A DNA stretch of 64,000 bases. Origin: Niveispirillum sp943371025. Its GTDB lineage: Bacteria > Pseudomonadota > Alphaproteobacteria > Azospirillales > Azospirillaceae. Below are positions 8,587 through 17,746 of this stretch, piece by piece; within the stretch, counting starts at the first letter, position 1, and the number at the start of each line of letters is the position of its first letter. The stretch is from contig CALRTC020000001.1 in NCBI GenBank assembly GCA_943371025.1, forward strand, positions 62,001 through 126,000, read 5' to 3'. The notes under the pieces are model-generated. The model was not told where the DNA came from. It saw only the letters and a program-made list of their open reading frames with translations, and searched no databases. The position numbers and the translations under genes are program-made.

Positions 8587-9311
8587 CGCGCCATGTCATC
8601 GTCACCGGTGGCAGCCGTGGCCTTGGGTTGGCCCTGATTGAGGCGTTGCTGGCCGCCGGCTATTGCGTGTCGACCTGCAGCCGCACCATCGGTGATGCCC
8701 TGCCGTCCCTGTTGGGCGCCCATGCCGACCGGCTGTTCTGGCAGCAGGCCGAGGTCGGGGTACCCGAATCGACCGGTGCCTTCATTGATGCCGCCATTTC
8801 GCGCTTTGGCCCTCCCTGGGGTTTGGTCAACAATGCCGGGATTGCGCGGGAAGGCATCCTGGCGACCCTGCCGCTGGTCGAGGTGGAGACGCTGATCCAG
8901 ACCAACCTGACGGGGGCCATCCAGGTAGCACGCGCAGCCCTGCGGCACATGCTGGCGCGGCCGGGCGGCGGGCGGATCATCAACATCTCCTCGATCATCG
9001 GGCAGCGCGGCTATACGGGCCTGTCTGCCTATGCGGCGACAAAGGCCGGACTGGACGGGTTGACCCGTGCCCTGGCGCGGGAGGTGGGTCGGCGCCAGAT
9101 TACGGTGAATTCCGTCGCACCGGGTTACCTGGATACGGAAATGTCGGGTACCCTGTCGGCCGGACAGCGGGACCAGATCATCCGACGCACCCCCATGGCC
9201 CGCCTGGGCACCGCCGCCGATGTGGCGCCCGCGGTCCTGTTCCTGCTGGGTGATGGTGGCCGGTTCATTACCGGCCAGACATTGACCATCGATGGCGGCA
9301 TCACCTGCTGA
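8583..9311 (+). CDS. FabG-like short-chain dehydrogenase/reductase
   Basis: The 242-residue Rossmann protein has TGGSRGLG for cofactor binding, NNAG, and the catalytic Ser...Tyr-x3-Lys (NISSIIG, then YAATK). The C-terminus DGGIT is typical of 3-oxoacyl-ACP reductases. It overlaps the ligase gene by four bases and precedes a KAS III gene, so it most likely reduces a 3-oxoacyl-ACP to 3-hydroxyacyl-ACP within this module rather than in general fatty acid synthesis. Confidence 0.87.
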   Translation: MTRHVIVTGGSRGLGLALIEALLAAGYCVSTCSRTIGDALPSLLGAHADRLFWQQAEVGVPESTGAFIDAAISRFGPPWGLVNNAGIAREGILATLPLVEVETLIQTNLTGAIQVARAALRHMLARPGGGRIINISSIIGQRGYTGLSAYAATKAGLDGLTRALAREVGRRQITVNSVAPGYLDTEMSGTLSAGQRDQIIRRTPMARLGTAADVAPAVLFLLGDGGRFITGQTLTIDGGITC

Positions 9312-9318
9312 GGTTCCC

Positions 9319-10347
9319 ATGGTCCAGGCCCGCATCAACGGTATTGCGCTGCGCGGCATCGTTGCCGCCCTTCCCGAACGGGTGGAGGATGTTGCCGACA
9401 TGGCTCGACGTTTCGGGGCCGAGGCGGCGGAGCGCGTCGCCGCAGCCACGGGCATCCGCCGCCGGCACATTGTCGCCCCCGGGCAATGCATGTCCGATCT
9501 GGCCCTGCCCGCGGCCAAGGAGCTGCTGGCGGAGCTCGACTGGGCAACCGACAGCGTGGATCTGCTGATCACCGTCACCCAGACACCCGACCATCCGCTG
9601 CCGGCGACGGCCTGCCTGCTGCAAAGCCGGCTGGGGCTCGCCCGGCACTGCGCCGCCTTCGATGTCGGGCTGGGCTGCTCAGGCTACGTCTACGGCCTGT
9701 GGCTGGCGGCATCGCTGCTGGCGGGCATGGGGCGGGGTCGCTGCCTGCTGGTGGCCGGCGATACCACCAGCACGACCCTGAACCCGCAGGATCGGGCCGT
9801 CGCCCCGCTGTTCGGCGACGCCGCCACGGTGACCGCGCTGGAATTCGATGCGGATGCCCCAACCATGACTATTGATGTCGGCACCGACGGGACCGGCGCA
9901 CCCTATCTGATCCAGGCTGGCGGTGGGGCGCGACAACCGGACGGGCCCCTGCTGTTCATGGACGGAACCCAGGTTTTCGCCTTCACGCTGCGCGAGGTGC
10001 CCCGGGCCATTGCCGCCACATTGGCCGCGGCCGGCACCACCATCGCCGATATCGACCATGTCGTGCTGCATCAGGCCAATGAGATGATGGTGCGGCGGCT
10101 GGGACAGAAAATCGGCGCCAGGGAGGGTCAATTGCTTCTGGCGCTGGCGGACCGCGGCAATACCAGTTCCGCCTCCATTCCGCTGGCCATCAGCGACGGG
10201 TTGGGAGCGCAATTGCTGTCAGGCCGACACCGGCTGCTGCTCTGCGGCTTCGGTGTCGGCTGGTCATGGGGGACAGCGATCGTGGAAGTCCCCGGCATGC
10301 GCGTTTGCCGCACCATCCTGGTTGGTGGCGACGGCTGCGGCCGCTGA
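9319..10347 (+). CDS. Beta-ketoacyl-ACP synthase III family protein
   Basis: The 342-residue FabH-like protein keeps the triad: Cys120 in GLGCSGYVYG, His251 in VVLHQANEMM and Asn281 in DRGNTSS. KAS III enzymes condense an acyl-CoA with malonyl-ACP. The start at 9319 gives the usual N-terminus. It is the last plus-strand gene of the module and ends directly against the convergent flbT. Together with the FabG-like reductase and the two carrier proteins it could make a short 3-hydroxyacyl group for the flagellar sugar. Confidence 0.88.
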   Translation: MVQARINGIALRGIVAALPERVEDVADMARRFGAEAAERVAAATGIRRRHIVAPGQCMSDLALPAAKELLAELDWATDSVDLLITVTQTPDHPLPATACLLQSRLGLARHCAAFDVGLGCSGYVYGLWLAASLLAGMGRGRCLLVAGDTTSTTLNPQDRAVAPLFGDAATVTALEFDADAPTMTIDVGTDGTGAPYLIQAGGGARQPDGPLLFMDGTQVFAFTLREVPRAIAATLAAAGTTIADIDHVVLHQANEMMVRRLGQKIGAREGQLLLALADRGNTSSASIPLAISDGLGAQLLSGRHRLLLCGFGVGWSWGTAIVEVPGMRVCRTILVGGDGCGR

Positions 10348-10806
10348 TCACTCCACCGGCGATGCCGGCCGGCGGCGAACCTTGGTGACCACAAGCGGCG
10401 CCTTGCTGGGCTGATCCGCGGCTTTCGCCGGCGCGGCGCCCCCATCTGCTGGGAACAGCTTCCGGCAGATCTTCAGGGCCCGATAGTAATTGCCGGCAAG
10501 GACTAGCTGCTGGACCTCGTCGAACAGGACCCTTTCATCCGGCAGGGCCAGGCGCGCCTCGTCCAGGATGATGCCGAATTTCACCAGATTCAGCTCCGCA
10601 TCCTCGGGGAAGATGTAGATCAGCTGGATAATGAAATAGAGCTTCTTCTCAATCGTGTCGCAGTTCTCTTCCTTCATGATCTCGCGACCACGCAGGAAGT
10701 TGACCTTGTTGTAGAAGAACAGCGAGACCGGATGGTCACCGACGCCAAGCACAGCGCCATTGACGATCAGCTTTTCCCCTGGACGCAAGACAAGCTTCAA
10801 TGGCAC
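10348..10806 (-). CDS. flbT: FlbT, post-transcriptional regulator of flagellin
   Basis: FlbT acts on the 5' untranslated region of flagellin mRNA in alphaproteobacteria. The family N-terminus PLKLVLRPGEKLIVNGAVL follows a GTG at 10806, with GGGGA nine bases upstream. A longer frame from a TTG at 10854 is also open, but it adds residues the family lacks. The body (FLRGREIM, YYRALKICRKLFP) fits the family. The C-terminal 25 residues are a basic Pro/Ala tail. The gene lies just downstream of flagellin on the same strand. Confidence 0.87.
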   Translation of the reverse strand: MPLKLVLRPGEKLIVNGAVLGVGDHPVSLFFYNKVNFLRGREIMKEENCDTIEKKLYFIIQLIYIFPEDAELNLVKFGIILDEARLALPDERVLFDEVQQLVLAGNYYRALKICRKLFPADGGAAPAKAADQPSKAPLVVTKVRRRPASPVE

Positions 10807-10992
10807 GGCTGTGGTCCCCGCATGAGGCAGACGGAAATGGGTTCGGCTGATCAATCAATCAGCGCCCCAAGGAAGTAAGCCACCGACCACGGCAGGTCAC
10901 GCAAAATACGCATCAAATGACCGGCATTTTTTACCGGACGGACCCGACACATGCCGATGGCTCTCAAGGCAACGAGGTGCCCGGAATCAAGA

Positions 10993-11016
10993 ACGGCGGA
11001 CCTGTTGGCCCGCCGT
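10993..11016 (-). terminator. Probable terminator after flagellin
   Basis: A seven-base-pair stem (ACGGCGG with CCGCCGT) and a ten-base loop lie 25 bases past the flagellin stop. On the minus strand the stem is followed by TTCTTGATT, a weak U-rich run. The rest of 10807-11040 holds the flbT leader and no other gene. Confidence 0.5.
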
Positions 11017-11040
11017 CCCCGTACGCTACGGTCCCGTGTC

Positions 11041-12966
11041 TTAGAACAGACGCAGGATCGACTGCTGAGACTGGTTGGCCAGCGACAGCGAGATCGTGCC
11101 CAACTGCTGGCGCGTCTGCAACAGCAGCAGGTTCGCACCTTCCTGGTTCTGATCAGCCTGCGTCAGCTTGTTCGCACCGTCCTGGAGGACGTTGGAGAAC
11201 TCGCTGGTGAAGTCTTCGCGGGTCTGGATGACGTTCAGGTTCGTCGACAGGCTCTGCGAAGCACTACGCAGCGTGGTCGTGGCGAAGTTCAGGCTTTCCA
11301 CCGCCTTGTCGATGTCGGCACGGTCCAGGAAGTCGTTCGACGCATAGTCGATACGCAGGCCCTGACCATCCGTCGTGACATTGCGGCTGAACACCGAGAT
11401 GTTGGAGGTGTTGTCGGCGTTGAACTGCACCGACAGATCGTTCTCCGTGTTGGCGTCCGAACGCTGCACCGTCGTCAGGTTGGCATTCGCCTGCGAGGAG
11501 GCGGCGGTACGAACGGTCTTTGCATCGACCGTCACGCGAACCGTGCCGCTTTCAAACGCCAGGGCGTTTTCACCGTCCGAAAGCTTGGCGCTGCCACGGG
11601 CATTGTTGCCCGAGCGCTCCACCGTCACACCATTCAGGTTGGTGGCCGACAGGGTGATGTCGACATTCTTTTCAATCGACGACGAGCCATTGGCGGCCGT
11701 GCCCAGAGCTTCCAGCGCCGTGCGATCAACCGTGAAGCTGATCGTGGTGCCGGAGGAGAAGGTCACCGAGATGTCCTTCGTCTTGGCGTTGCTGGCCGAG
11801 GCACCGACCGTGAAGCTGACGCCCGTGCCGGTGGTGACGTCGGAACCGATCGAGATCGATTCACCATCGCCGGTGGCATCATAGGCAACGTTGAAGCGCG
11901 TGCCGCTGTCATCACCATTCGACAGGGCGGTGCCGGCATCGGTGAAGTTCGTCGTATCGGCCTTGATGGCGTTGTACAGCTGCTCGGCGACGACCTTGCG
12001 GCGCTTCACCGGATCATCGTCCGTGCCGTTGCCGGAGTCGTACGCATCCAGATCGTCCTGGTCGACCGTGTAGGTGTAGGACGTACCATTCACCGTAGCC
12101 GTGAAGGTGTCGCCCACTTCAACAGCGCCGCTGATCGTGATCTTCGACTGCTGGCTGGTGCCCGACACGCCTGCGGTGGTCGTGCTGGCCGTCGCGTTCT
12201 GGGTATTGTCGAAGAACTTGATCGTACGCGATTCGCCGCCTTCGGAGACGACGACCGTACGCTCACGGCCGACATTACCGCGCATTTCAACGGACAGGTC
12301 GGAGAAGTTGCCGGCCGTCGCGGAGATCGTTCCGGAAACCTTGAACGAAACCAGACCGCGCTTGTCCTCGGCGCTGGAGATATCCTGCAGGTCGCCGCTG
12401 ATGGCGCCGGTGCCGGATACATTGACGCTATAGGTGTCGGCGCTGGTCACGTTGGTGACGCGGCTGTTAGACAGACCTTCGATGGAGTTGACGCTGGAGC
12501 GGCTGTCGGACGTGCTGTCCAGGCTCAGCCCATTACCCTTCAGCAGGTTCTTGCCGCCGTAACCGCTATCGCCAGCGATCTTGTCGATCTGCTCCTTGAT
12601 GCGGTTGAACTGATCGGCCAGCGACTTGCGCGTGGCGATGGAGGCAGCGTCGTTGCCGAGGTTGGAATAGGCGCTGGTGGTCAGGCCCTTGGCCTGCTCA
12701 ACCAGATCTTCGATCGCCGTGATACCCTTGTTGCCCGCCTGGATCGTGCTGATCGCCTGACCCATGGACTCCTTGAGGCCCGACAGGTCAGCGGACTGGG
12801 TGTTCAGGCCCTTCGCCGCGAAGAATGAATTGGGGCCGTCCAGGGCAGAATTGACCTTGTTGCCAGTCGCCAGCTTCTGCTGGATCGATTCGACCTGCTT
12901 GTTGGTCTTCTGCAGGAGCAGCAGGTTGCTGCGCATGCTGGACGTGAGATTAACGGATTCAGCCAT
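11041..12966 (-). CDS. Flagellin, large form (641 aa)
   Basis: The N-terminal D0/D1 segment (SMRSNLLLLQKTNKQVESIQ, TGNKVNSALD) and the C-terminal one (LTQADQNQEGANLLLLQTRQ, ending SQQSILRLF) are diagnostic flagellin ends. Between them about 380 residues form a Ser/Thr/Gly-rich surface region with hook/flagellin insertion modules (for example VGDTFTATVNGTSYTYTV). This is large for alphaproteobacteria, many of which have about 300 residues, and offers many O-glycosylation sites. The ATG at 12966 follows AAAGGAGAG. Neighbouring pse genes and TPR-glycosyltransferases suggest that it is heavily glycosylated. The filament is the site of action. Confidence 0.93.
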   Translation of the reverse strand: MAESVNLTSSMRSNLLLLQKTNKQVESIQQKLATGNKVNSALDGPNSFFAAKGLNTQSADLSGLKESMGQAISTIQAGNKGITAIEDLVEQAKGLTTSAYSNLGNDAASIATRKSLADQFNRIKEQIDKIAGDSGYGGKNLLKGNGLSLDSTSDSRSSVNSIEGLSNSRVTNVTSADTYSVNVSGTGAISGDLQDISSAEDKRGLVSFKVSGTISATAGNFSDLSVEMRGNVGRERTVVVSEGGESRTIKFFDNTQNATASTTTAGVSGTSQQSKITISGAVEVGDTFTATVNGTSYTYTVDQDDLDAYDSGNGTDDDPVKRRKVVAEQLYNAIKADTTNFTDAGTALSNGDDSGTRFNVAYDATGDGESISIGSDVTTGTGVSFTVGASASNAKTKDISVTFSSGTTISFTVDRTALEALGTAANGSSSIEKNVDITLSATNLNGVTVERSGNNARGSAKLSDGENALAFESGTVRVTVDAKTVRTAASSQANANLTTVQRSDANTENDLSVQFNADNTSNISVFSRNVTTDGQGLRIDYASNDFLDRADIDKAVESLNFATTTLRSASQSLSTNLNVIQTREDFTSEFSNVLQDGANKLTQADQNQEGANLLLLQTRQQLGTISLSLANQSQQSILRLF

Positions 12967-12994
12967 CTGGGTCTCTCCTTTGGAGGCATGGAGT

Positions 12995-13009
12995 CCCGAA
13001 TTTTTCGGG
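12995..13009 (-). promoter_or_regulatory. Hairpin in the flagellin 5' leader
   Basis: A perfect six-base-pair stem (CCCGAA with TTCGGG) around three bases lies 29 bases upstream of the flagellin ATG, next to the ribosome site. FlbT is known to bind flagellin leaders, so this hairpin is a candidate target. Further upstream a TTGACT element is visible, but I could not assign a convincing sigma-54 or sigma-28 promoter. Confidence 0.5.
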
Positions 13010-13073
13010 TCTGGATCAGAAAACACCCTCCCCATAAGAGAGTCAAGCGGTTTGAGCGCCTGAAGTGCTTACC

Positions 13074-14567
13074 TCACCTTCGGGACAGGTCAGCTGCGAT
13101 CCGACCTACCGGGCTGCTCCAATCAGATGCCTGCTCTTGACGGTACAGCCGAATGGAATAGTACCAGGGGCTGGTGCTGCAATCCAGCCCCCATCGCCAA
13201 TCCGGTGCCCGGTCCAAAAGTACATATGCCGGGACCCCGGCCGCCCCGGCCAGATGGGCCGGCATGGTACAGCAGGTCACCAGCAGGTCCAGGTGGGCCA
13301 GAACCGCCAGCGTATCCGCCACATCCGTCAGCGCTGGACCAAGATCGATGGCATTCGCGGGAAGCCCATCCCCCATCCCCATCGTCGATCGGCCGCCGCC
13401 CTTTTGCAGGATGACAGGGGTGATGCCCGGCAACTGCATGACCGGCAGCATCGCCGCCAATGGCACGGAGCGGTGCCGGTCGCGGCTGTGGTCGGGATTG
13501 CCGGCCCAGACGAAGCCGACTCGTAAGCCCGTGGCCGGCGCCAAAGCAGGACGCCACTGTTCCACCAGGGCCGGGTCCGGCCTGAGATAGGGGGTCGTGC
13601 CGGGGATGTGCCCGGCATCCTCAACGAACAGGCGCGGCAGGCTCATGCAGGGCAGGACGCCATCCAGATCGGGAAGCGCCGCCCCGTCATCGACGAATCC
13701 GGTAACACCGGGAAACCCCACCAGCAGCCGCCTCAGCGGCTCGGGCCGCTGCAGATAGACCTGCACGCCCTGGGCTGCCAGCAGTGGAATGAAGCGCAAC
13801 ACCATGATGATGTCGCCCAATCCCTGCTCGACGGTGATCAGGACGCGCAGACCCGGCCGTGGCATGCCCCGGACAAATGGCAGGCCGAATGGTGGAGGGC
13901 CTTCTCCTTCCGGTCCGCCGGCCCGGTGATCATAAAGCGCCCAGCCGCGCCTCATCTCGCCCCGCGACAGACGCAGCAGACCTTCGTTCCAGGCGGCACG
14001 CCGCGCTTCGCGTCCACCCGGCGTCGCGACATGCCCTGCCCGCGTGAAGGCACAGATCGCCGGCTCCACCGCGCCGCGATCATAAAGCGCCGCACCAAGA
14101 CTGTTCCAATGGGCGGCGGCGTCGGGTTCCAGCGCGCACGCATGCCGCAAGGCCTTCGAGGCCTCCACCGGCCGATCCAATGCGATCAATGCCAGTCCCA
14201 GATTGTGCCACGCTCCGGCCATATCGGGCTGCGCACCGATCGCAGCACGATAGGCGTCGGCCGCCGCCGCATGTTCACCCAGGCCGCGACGGGCATTGCC
14301 CAGCAATATCTGGACGCCGGCATCCTTCGGCACCGCCTTTGAAACATGGCTGAACGCTGTCGCGGCCTCCCGCAGGCGTCCCAGAGCCATCAGAGCCTGA
14401 CCGCGGATGATCCGGGCGAAAATATCGACGCCCGACAGGGCCAGCGCCTCATCGGCCAGACGCAGAGCCGTGGCGGCATCACCCACGGCCAGTACCCTCT
14501 GCGCCTGCAAGGCCGACTGGCGGGCCCTTGCCGCCAACCCTGCCGCCGCCCGTTCCGCCATCGCCAC
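13074..14567 (-). CDS. TPR-glycosyltransferase 1 (flagellin glycosylation candidate)
   Basis: The 497-residue protein has about five TPR units in its first half (for example AWHNLGLALIALDRPVEASKA) and a GT-B-type C-terminal half. Marks of the latter are EQGLGDIIMVLRF, VGFVWAGNPDHSRDRHRS and LVTCCTMPAHLAGA. Proteins with this layout are common beside flagellin in Azospirillum-type bacteria and are thought to attach sugars to flagellin. It lies directly upstream of the flagellin gene on the same strand. It is a paralogue of the products at 15477 and 24646. Confidence 0.8.
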   Translation of the reverse strand: MAMAERAAAGLAARARQSALQAQRVLAVGDAATALRLADEALALSGVDIFARIIRGQALMALGRLREAATAFSHVSKAVPKDAGVQILLGNARRGLGEHAAAADAYRAAIGAQPDMAGAWHNLGLALIALDRPVEASKALRHACALEPDAAAHWNSLGAALYDRGAVEPAICAFTRAGHVATPGGREARRAAWNEGLLRLSRGEMRRGWALYDHRAGGPEGEGPPPFGLPFVRGMPRPGLRVLITVEQGLGDIIMVLRFIPLLAAQGVQVYLQRPEPLRRLLVGFPGVTGFVDDGAALPDLDGVLPCMSLPRLFVEDAGHIPGTTPYLRPDPALVEQWRPALAPATGLRVGFVWAGNPDHSRDRHRSVPLAAMLPVMQLPGITPVILQKGGGRSTMGMGDGLPANAIDLGPALTDVADTLAVLAHLDLLVTCCTMPAHLAGAAGVPAYVLLDRAPDWRWGLDCSTSPWYYSIRLYRQEQASDWSSPVGRIAADLSRR

Positions 14568-14748
14568 CCCTGCCTGCCCGCCGCAGCCGCCAAGGATTGC
14601 TGCGGCCTACCGGAGAATATCGGGCCAGGTCAGATCAAAAGACGCGGGCCCCAGCATCCGGTAATACCAGTATGGCTGTATAGAGTCAGAATATCACCAC
14701 ACGTTTAAATAAAATGTCTGATAACGGTGCGGAATATGTCAAAGCAGA

Positions 14749-14770
14749 CGGCCCACCTTACGGTGGGCCG
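14749..14770. terminator. Perfect hairpin downstream of the FlaG-like gene
   Basis: A nine-base-pair stem (CGGCCCACC with GGTGGGCCG) with a TTAC loop lies 25 bases past the stop at 14795. There is little U-tract on the minus strand, so termination may be weak. The rest of 14568-14794 is AT-richer leader of the glycosyltransferase 1 gene with no open frame of note. Confidence 0.5.
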
Positions 14771-14794
14771 GCATACCTGTCCATAATGCATATG

Positions 14795-15280
14795 TCAGGC
14801 AACAAAATTGACGGAACCGCCCGTCGTACCCGCGGCGGGTACTGCGCTTCCAGCCGCAACACCCGCGGAGGAGCCGGTCGAAGCCGACTCACCAGGGGCC
14901 ACAGTGGGCGCCGTTGACGTCAGTGAGGCAACACCCGCCCGGGCCAAGGTGAGCAGAGAATTGCCCTGTCTGCCCTGCTTTCCGTCGTCCGCAGACTGGC
15001 CGACCGAGGACTGCGCGGATTCGCGGCCACGCAATTGATATTCCCGGACAACTTGGCGGGAGGGATATTGCAGTTCCACCTCGCCACTGTTCCCGTCGCG
15101 GAACAACAGGATAGCGACACCGGCGTCGCTGTCGTAGCGCAGTGCAGGGCTGAGATAAGGAATGACGACGCTGCGAGGGGAGGCTTCTTCGGGCGTACGG
15201 ACCCCAGCCGGCACGGCGCTGTTCTGCGTCAATGCCGGGGCATAGCTACTCCCAATACCTCTGATCCCCTCGATATTCAT
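14795..15280 (-). CDS. FlaG-like flagellar protein
   Basis: The 161-residue protein has a central FlaG-type segment: LRYDSDAGVAILLFRDG, then GEVELQYPSRQVVREYQ, which resembles the FlaG pattern of a two-strand hairpin followed by IPP-x-E. The N- and C-terminal parts are low-complexity Ala/Gly/Ser/Pro. FlaG proteins influence filament length. It lies between two TPR-glycosyltransferase genes next to flagellin. The match is by eye and the protein is divergent. Confidence 0.55.
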   Translation of the reverse strand: MNIEGIRGIGSSYAPALTQNSAVPAGVRTPEEASPRSVVIPYLSPALRYDSDAGVAILLFRDGNSGEVELQYPSRQVVREYQLRGRESAQSSVGQSADDGKQGRQGNSLLTLARAGVASLTSTAPTVAPGESASTGSSAGVAAGSAVPAAGTTGGSVNFVA

Positions 15281-15476
15281 GGCGGTGCGCCTATTTCAGA
15301 TCAATCTCACGATATCGCAAGATGGAACGGCCCGCAAACGGATTCTGGACAGCCGAGATGAATCGCCAGAATCAACAATGAATCGAGGCAACAAGCCGAT
15401 AGTCCACCTTACTCCCCCCACCCCCCGTCGACTCCAACCTGTCCAAAAGTACTGGGCGCCAATTCTTGATGGGAAC

Positions 15477-17405
15477 TTACTCTATTCTTTCACCAGACCA
15501 TCTCGCGAGTTCGTCTGACAAATTTGCAATTTCTAATCGCCAATCGCCCCAGGTCATCTGTCGAAACAGGCGCAGGTCGCGGTACCAGGGGTTGTCCGAC
15601 CGCCCCCGCAACCAGCGCCAGCAGCCATCGAAGCGGGACAGGACCCAGACCGGACACCCGAGCCCGCCCGCCAGATGGGCCACGGCGGTGTCGACAGTGA
15701 TCACCAGATCCAGCTCCGCAACCAGCGCCGCCGTGTCCGCGAAATCCCCCAGATCGGCCGTCCAGTCGGTGATCGGGAACGGGGCGTCGGCCAGCTCCGC
15801 CGCACCCGGCCCCTTCTGCAGGCTGATGAAGCTGATGCCCGGTATCGTGCCCAGCAGAGCGAGCTGCGCCAGCGGCAGGCTGCGGCGTCTGTTGGTCGCG
15901 GCGGCCCGGGGGTCATTGGTGCGGGCATCACCGGCCCAAACCAGACCGACATGCCGCCCCGGCACGCCCCGCAGCCGCTCCCGCCACATGCTGCGGCTCT
16001 GCTGGTCAGCGGTCAGATAGGGAATTGGTGCCGGAATTGCTGCCACCGACAGGGTTCCCAGACGCAGCGGCAAGCCCAGCAGCGGACAGCGCTGCCGCAC
16101 CGTTGGTGGTATCAGGCTGCCCAGCGCTGCCACCGCCACCCCCGCGGGCAGGCTGTCCCTGAACAACCTGACCAGGGCCGGTTGCACCTGCAGCAGCAGC
16201 GGCATCCCGCGCGCCGCCAGCATCGGCACATAGCGGATGAACTGAAGGCTGTCACCGTGGCCCTGCTCGGCATGGATAAGCAAGGGGCCTGCGTCTGCGG
16301 CCAATGTTCCACCATCCCAGACCGGCAGCGCCTTCAGCGCGTCGGACAGCGGAAAGCCGGGGACGCGCCATCGCCATTCATATTCCCGCCAGCCCTCGGC
16401 AAGATCGCCCGCCAGCAGGCGTGCCTGCGCCCGCTGCCAATGGATCAGGGCCATGTCGGGCGCAAGGCTCAGGGCCCGGCGATATTGCGCCTCGGCCCCG
16501 GCATCATCACCCAGGTCACGCAGCACAGTCCCAAGATTGACGATGGCAGCCAGATTGTCAGGCTCCAGCAGCAAGGCACGGGACAGGGCGTCCGCTGCTT
16601 CCTTCAGCCGGCCGCTGGCATGTGCCGCACCGGCTAACGCCACCTGCGCCGATGCGACGTCCGGGTATTTCTGGGCAACCCTGCACGCGGCCGCATCCGC
16701 CGCCTCCAGCCGACCCAGCGCCGTCAGGAGATCGGCGCACCCAAGCAGGGCCGGCAGGCTGTCCTCCTCCAGCGTCAAGGCCTTCTCAAAGGCCGACAGC
16801 GCCTCTGTCAGGCGTTCAGCGGCAAACAGCGTCTGTCCCAGCCGGATCCAGGCCTCCGTCAGGGCGGGCGCCAGCTGCGTCGCTTCCGACAGCACACGCA
16901 CGGCATCATCGCGCGTCAGACTGGCCGGTTCTGCGAAGCGGTTCACCAGCAGCGCCGCCAGATTGCGGCCGGCCGCTGCGTGGCCGGGATACAGGGTCAG
17001 GGCCCGGCGCAGGGTCGTTTCCCCCCCCTCCGCATCGCCCGCCTGAATCAGCAGGGCGCCGCGTTCCGCCATGGCATCGGCCTGGGCCTGGGGCTGCCCC
17101 TCATGCCGGGCGGCAGCGGAGGCGAAGGCTTCCATGGCGGCATCAATGTCACCGGCCTGCCGCAGTGCCACCCCGAGATTGAACCACCAGTCGCCGCGCT
17201 CCGGCTTCATGCGCACGGCATGGCGCAGCGACTTCGCACCCGCTGCCGCATCCCCCTGTCCCAGACAGGCCATGCCAAGCAGATAATGGACATCGGCCAG
17301 CACCGGGGCCGCCACCAGGATCCGACGATAAAGGCCGGCAGCCTCCGCCAGCTGGCCGGCCTGATGCAGGGCCAGGGCCTGGTCGATCGACGCGTTGATA
17401 TCCAT
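15477..17405 (-). CDS. TPR-glycosyltransferase 2 (642 aa)
   Basis: About nine TPR units fill the first 350 residues (for example LHQAGQLAEAAGLYRRILVA at the start). The C-terminal half has the GT9-like motifs HAEQGHGDSLQFIRY, VGLVWAGD, RRRSLPLAQL and ITVDTAVAHLAGGLG, which are the most canonical of the three paralogues in this window. It likely transfers a sugar to flagellin or another surface protein. The region 15281-15476 between its end and the FlaG-like gene is noncoding leader. The next upstream gene is a small lipoprotein four bases away. Confidence 0.8.
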   Translation of the reverse strand: MDINASIDQALALHQAGQLAEAAGLYRRILVAAPVLADVHYLLGMACLGQGDAAAGAKSLRHAVRMKPERGDWWFNLGVALRQAGDIDAAMEAFASAAARHEGQPQAQADAMAERGALLIQAGDAEGGETTLRRALTLYPGHAAAGRNLAALLVNRFAEPASLTRDDAVRVLSEATQLAPALTEAWIRLGQTLFAAERLTEALSAFEKALTLEEDSLPALLGCADLLTALGRLEAADAAACRVAQKYPDVASAQVALAGAAHASGRLKEAADALSRALLLEPDNLAAIVNLGTVLRDLGDDAGAEAQYRRALSLAPDMALIHWQRAQARLLAGDLAEGWREYEWRWRVPGFPLSDALKALPVWDGGTLAADAGPLLIHAEQGHGDSLQFIRYVPMLAARGMPLLLQVQPALVRLFRDSLPAGVAVAALGSLIPPTVRQRCPLLGLPLRLGTLSVAAIPAPIPYLTADQQSRSMWRERLRGVPGRHVGLVWAGDARTNDPRAAATNRRRSLPLAQLALLGTIPGISFISLQKGPGAAELADAPFPITDWTADLGDFADTAALVAELDLVITVDTAVAHLAGGLGCPVWVLSRFDGCWRWLRGRSDNPWYRDLRLFRQMTWGDWRLEIANLSDELARWSGERIE

Positions 17406-17409
17406 GGGC

Positions 17410-17712
17410 TCAGCCGCCCGACTTTACGCCGTTGGCGGGCTTGGCCGGGGTTATCGGCGTGGGCGGGCCCGGCGGGCTGCCGGCCGGTGGCGGCATGGGT
17501 GCGGCGACGGGAGCAGCCACCGGGGCCGGCGCGGCGGGCGGCGGGGGAACGGTTGACGCCACCGGCTCACGCGGGGCTGGAGCAGATGGCCGCGACGGCA
17601 CATACATATAATTGTCGTTCACCTGCGACTCATGGCTGGCGCACGCCGTCATGCACAGGCACAGCCCGGCAAGGGCCAGACCACCGCTGATCCGTCTCAT
17701 TTCAACGCGCAT
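17410..17712 (-). CDS. Small proline-rich lipoprotein
   Basis: The frame starts MRVEMRRISGGLALAGLCLC and reaches a lipobox-like CMTAC, so the mature part probably begins at that cysteine and is membrane-anchored. The remaining 70 residues are almost all Pro, Ala and Gly. The ATG at 17700 (MRRISGG) is an equally good start; neither has a strong ribosome site. The function is unknown. The 5' end lies close to the stop of the Crp-like gene. Confidence 0.55.
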   Translation of the reverse strand: MRVEMRRISGGLALAGLCLCMTACASHESQVNDNYMYVPSRPSAPAPREPVASTVPPPPAAPAPVAAPVAAPMPPPAGSPPGPPTPITPAKPANGVKSGG

Positions 17713-17746
17713 CCATAAATAGCCAGGGTCGGTACCCAGCCTACGC

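Noticed and set aside
5897..10347. Acyl module considered as a stand-alone polyketide or fatty-acid antibiotic cluster
   Set aside because: There is no KAS I/II, dehydratase, enoyl reductase, modular synthase or transporter, and the genes are coupled to pseI and the cytidylyltransferase. A role in sugar acylation fits better.
10951..12828. Plus-strand open frame of 625 codons opposite flagellin
   Set aside because: Same reason: antisense shadow of the flagellin gene, with no ribosome site and no recognisable domain.
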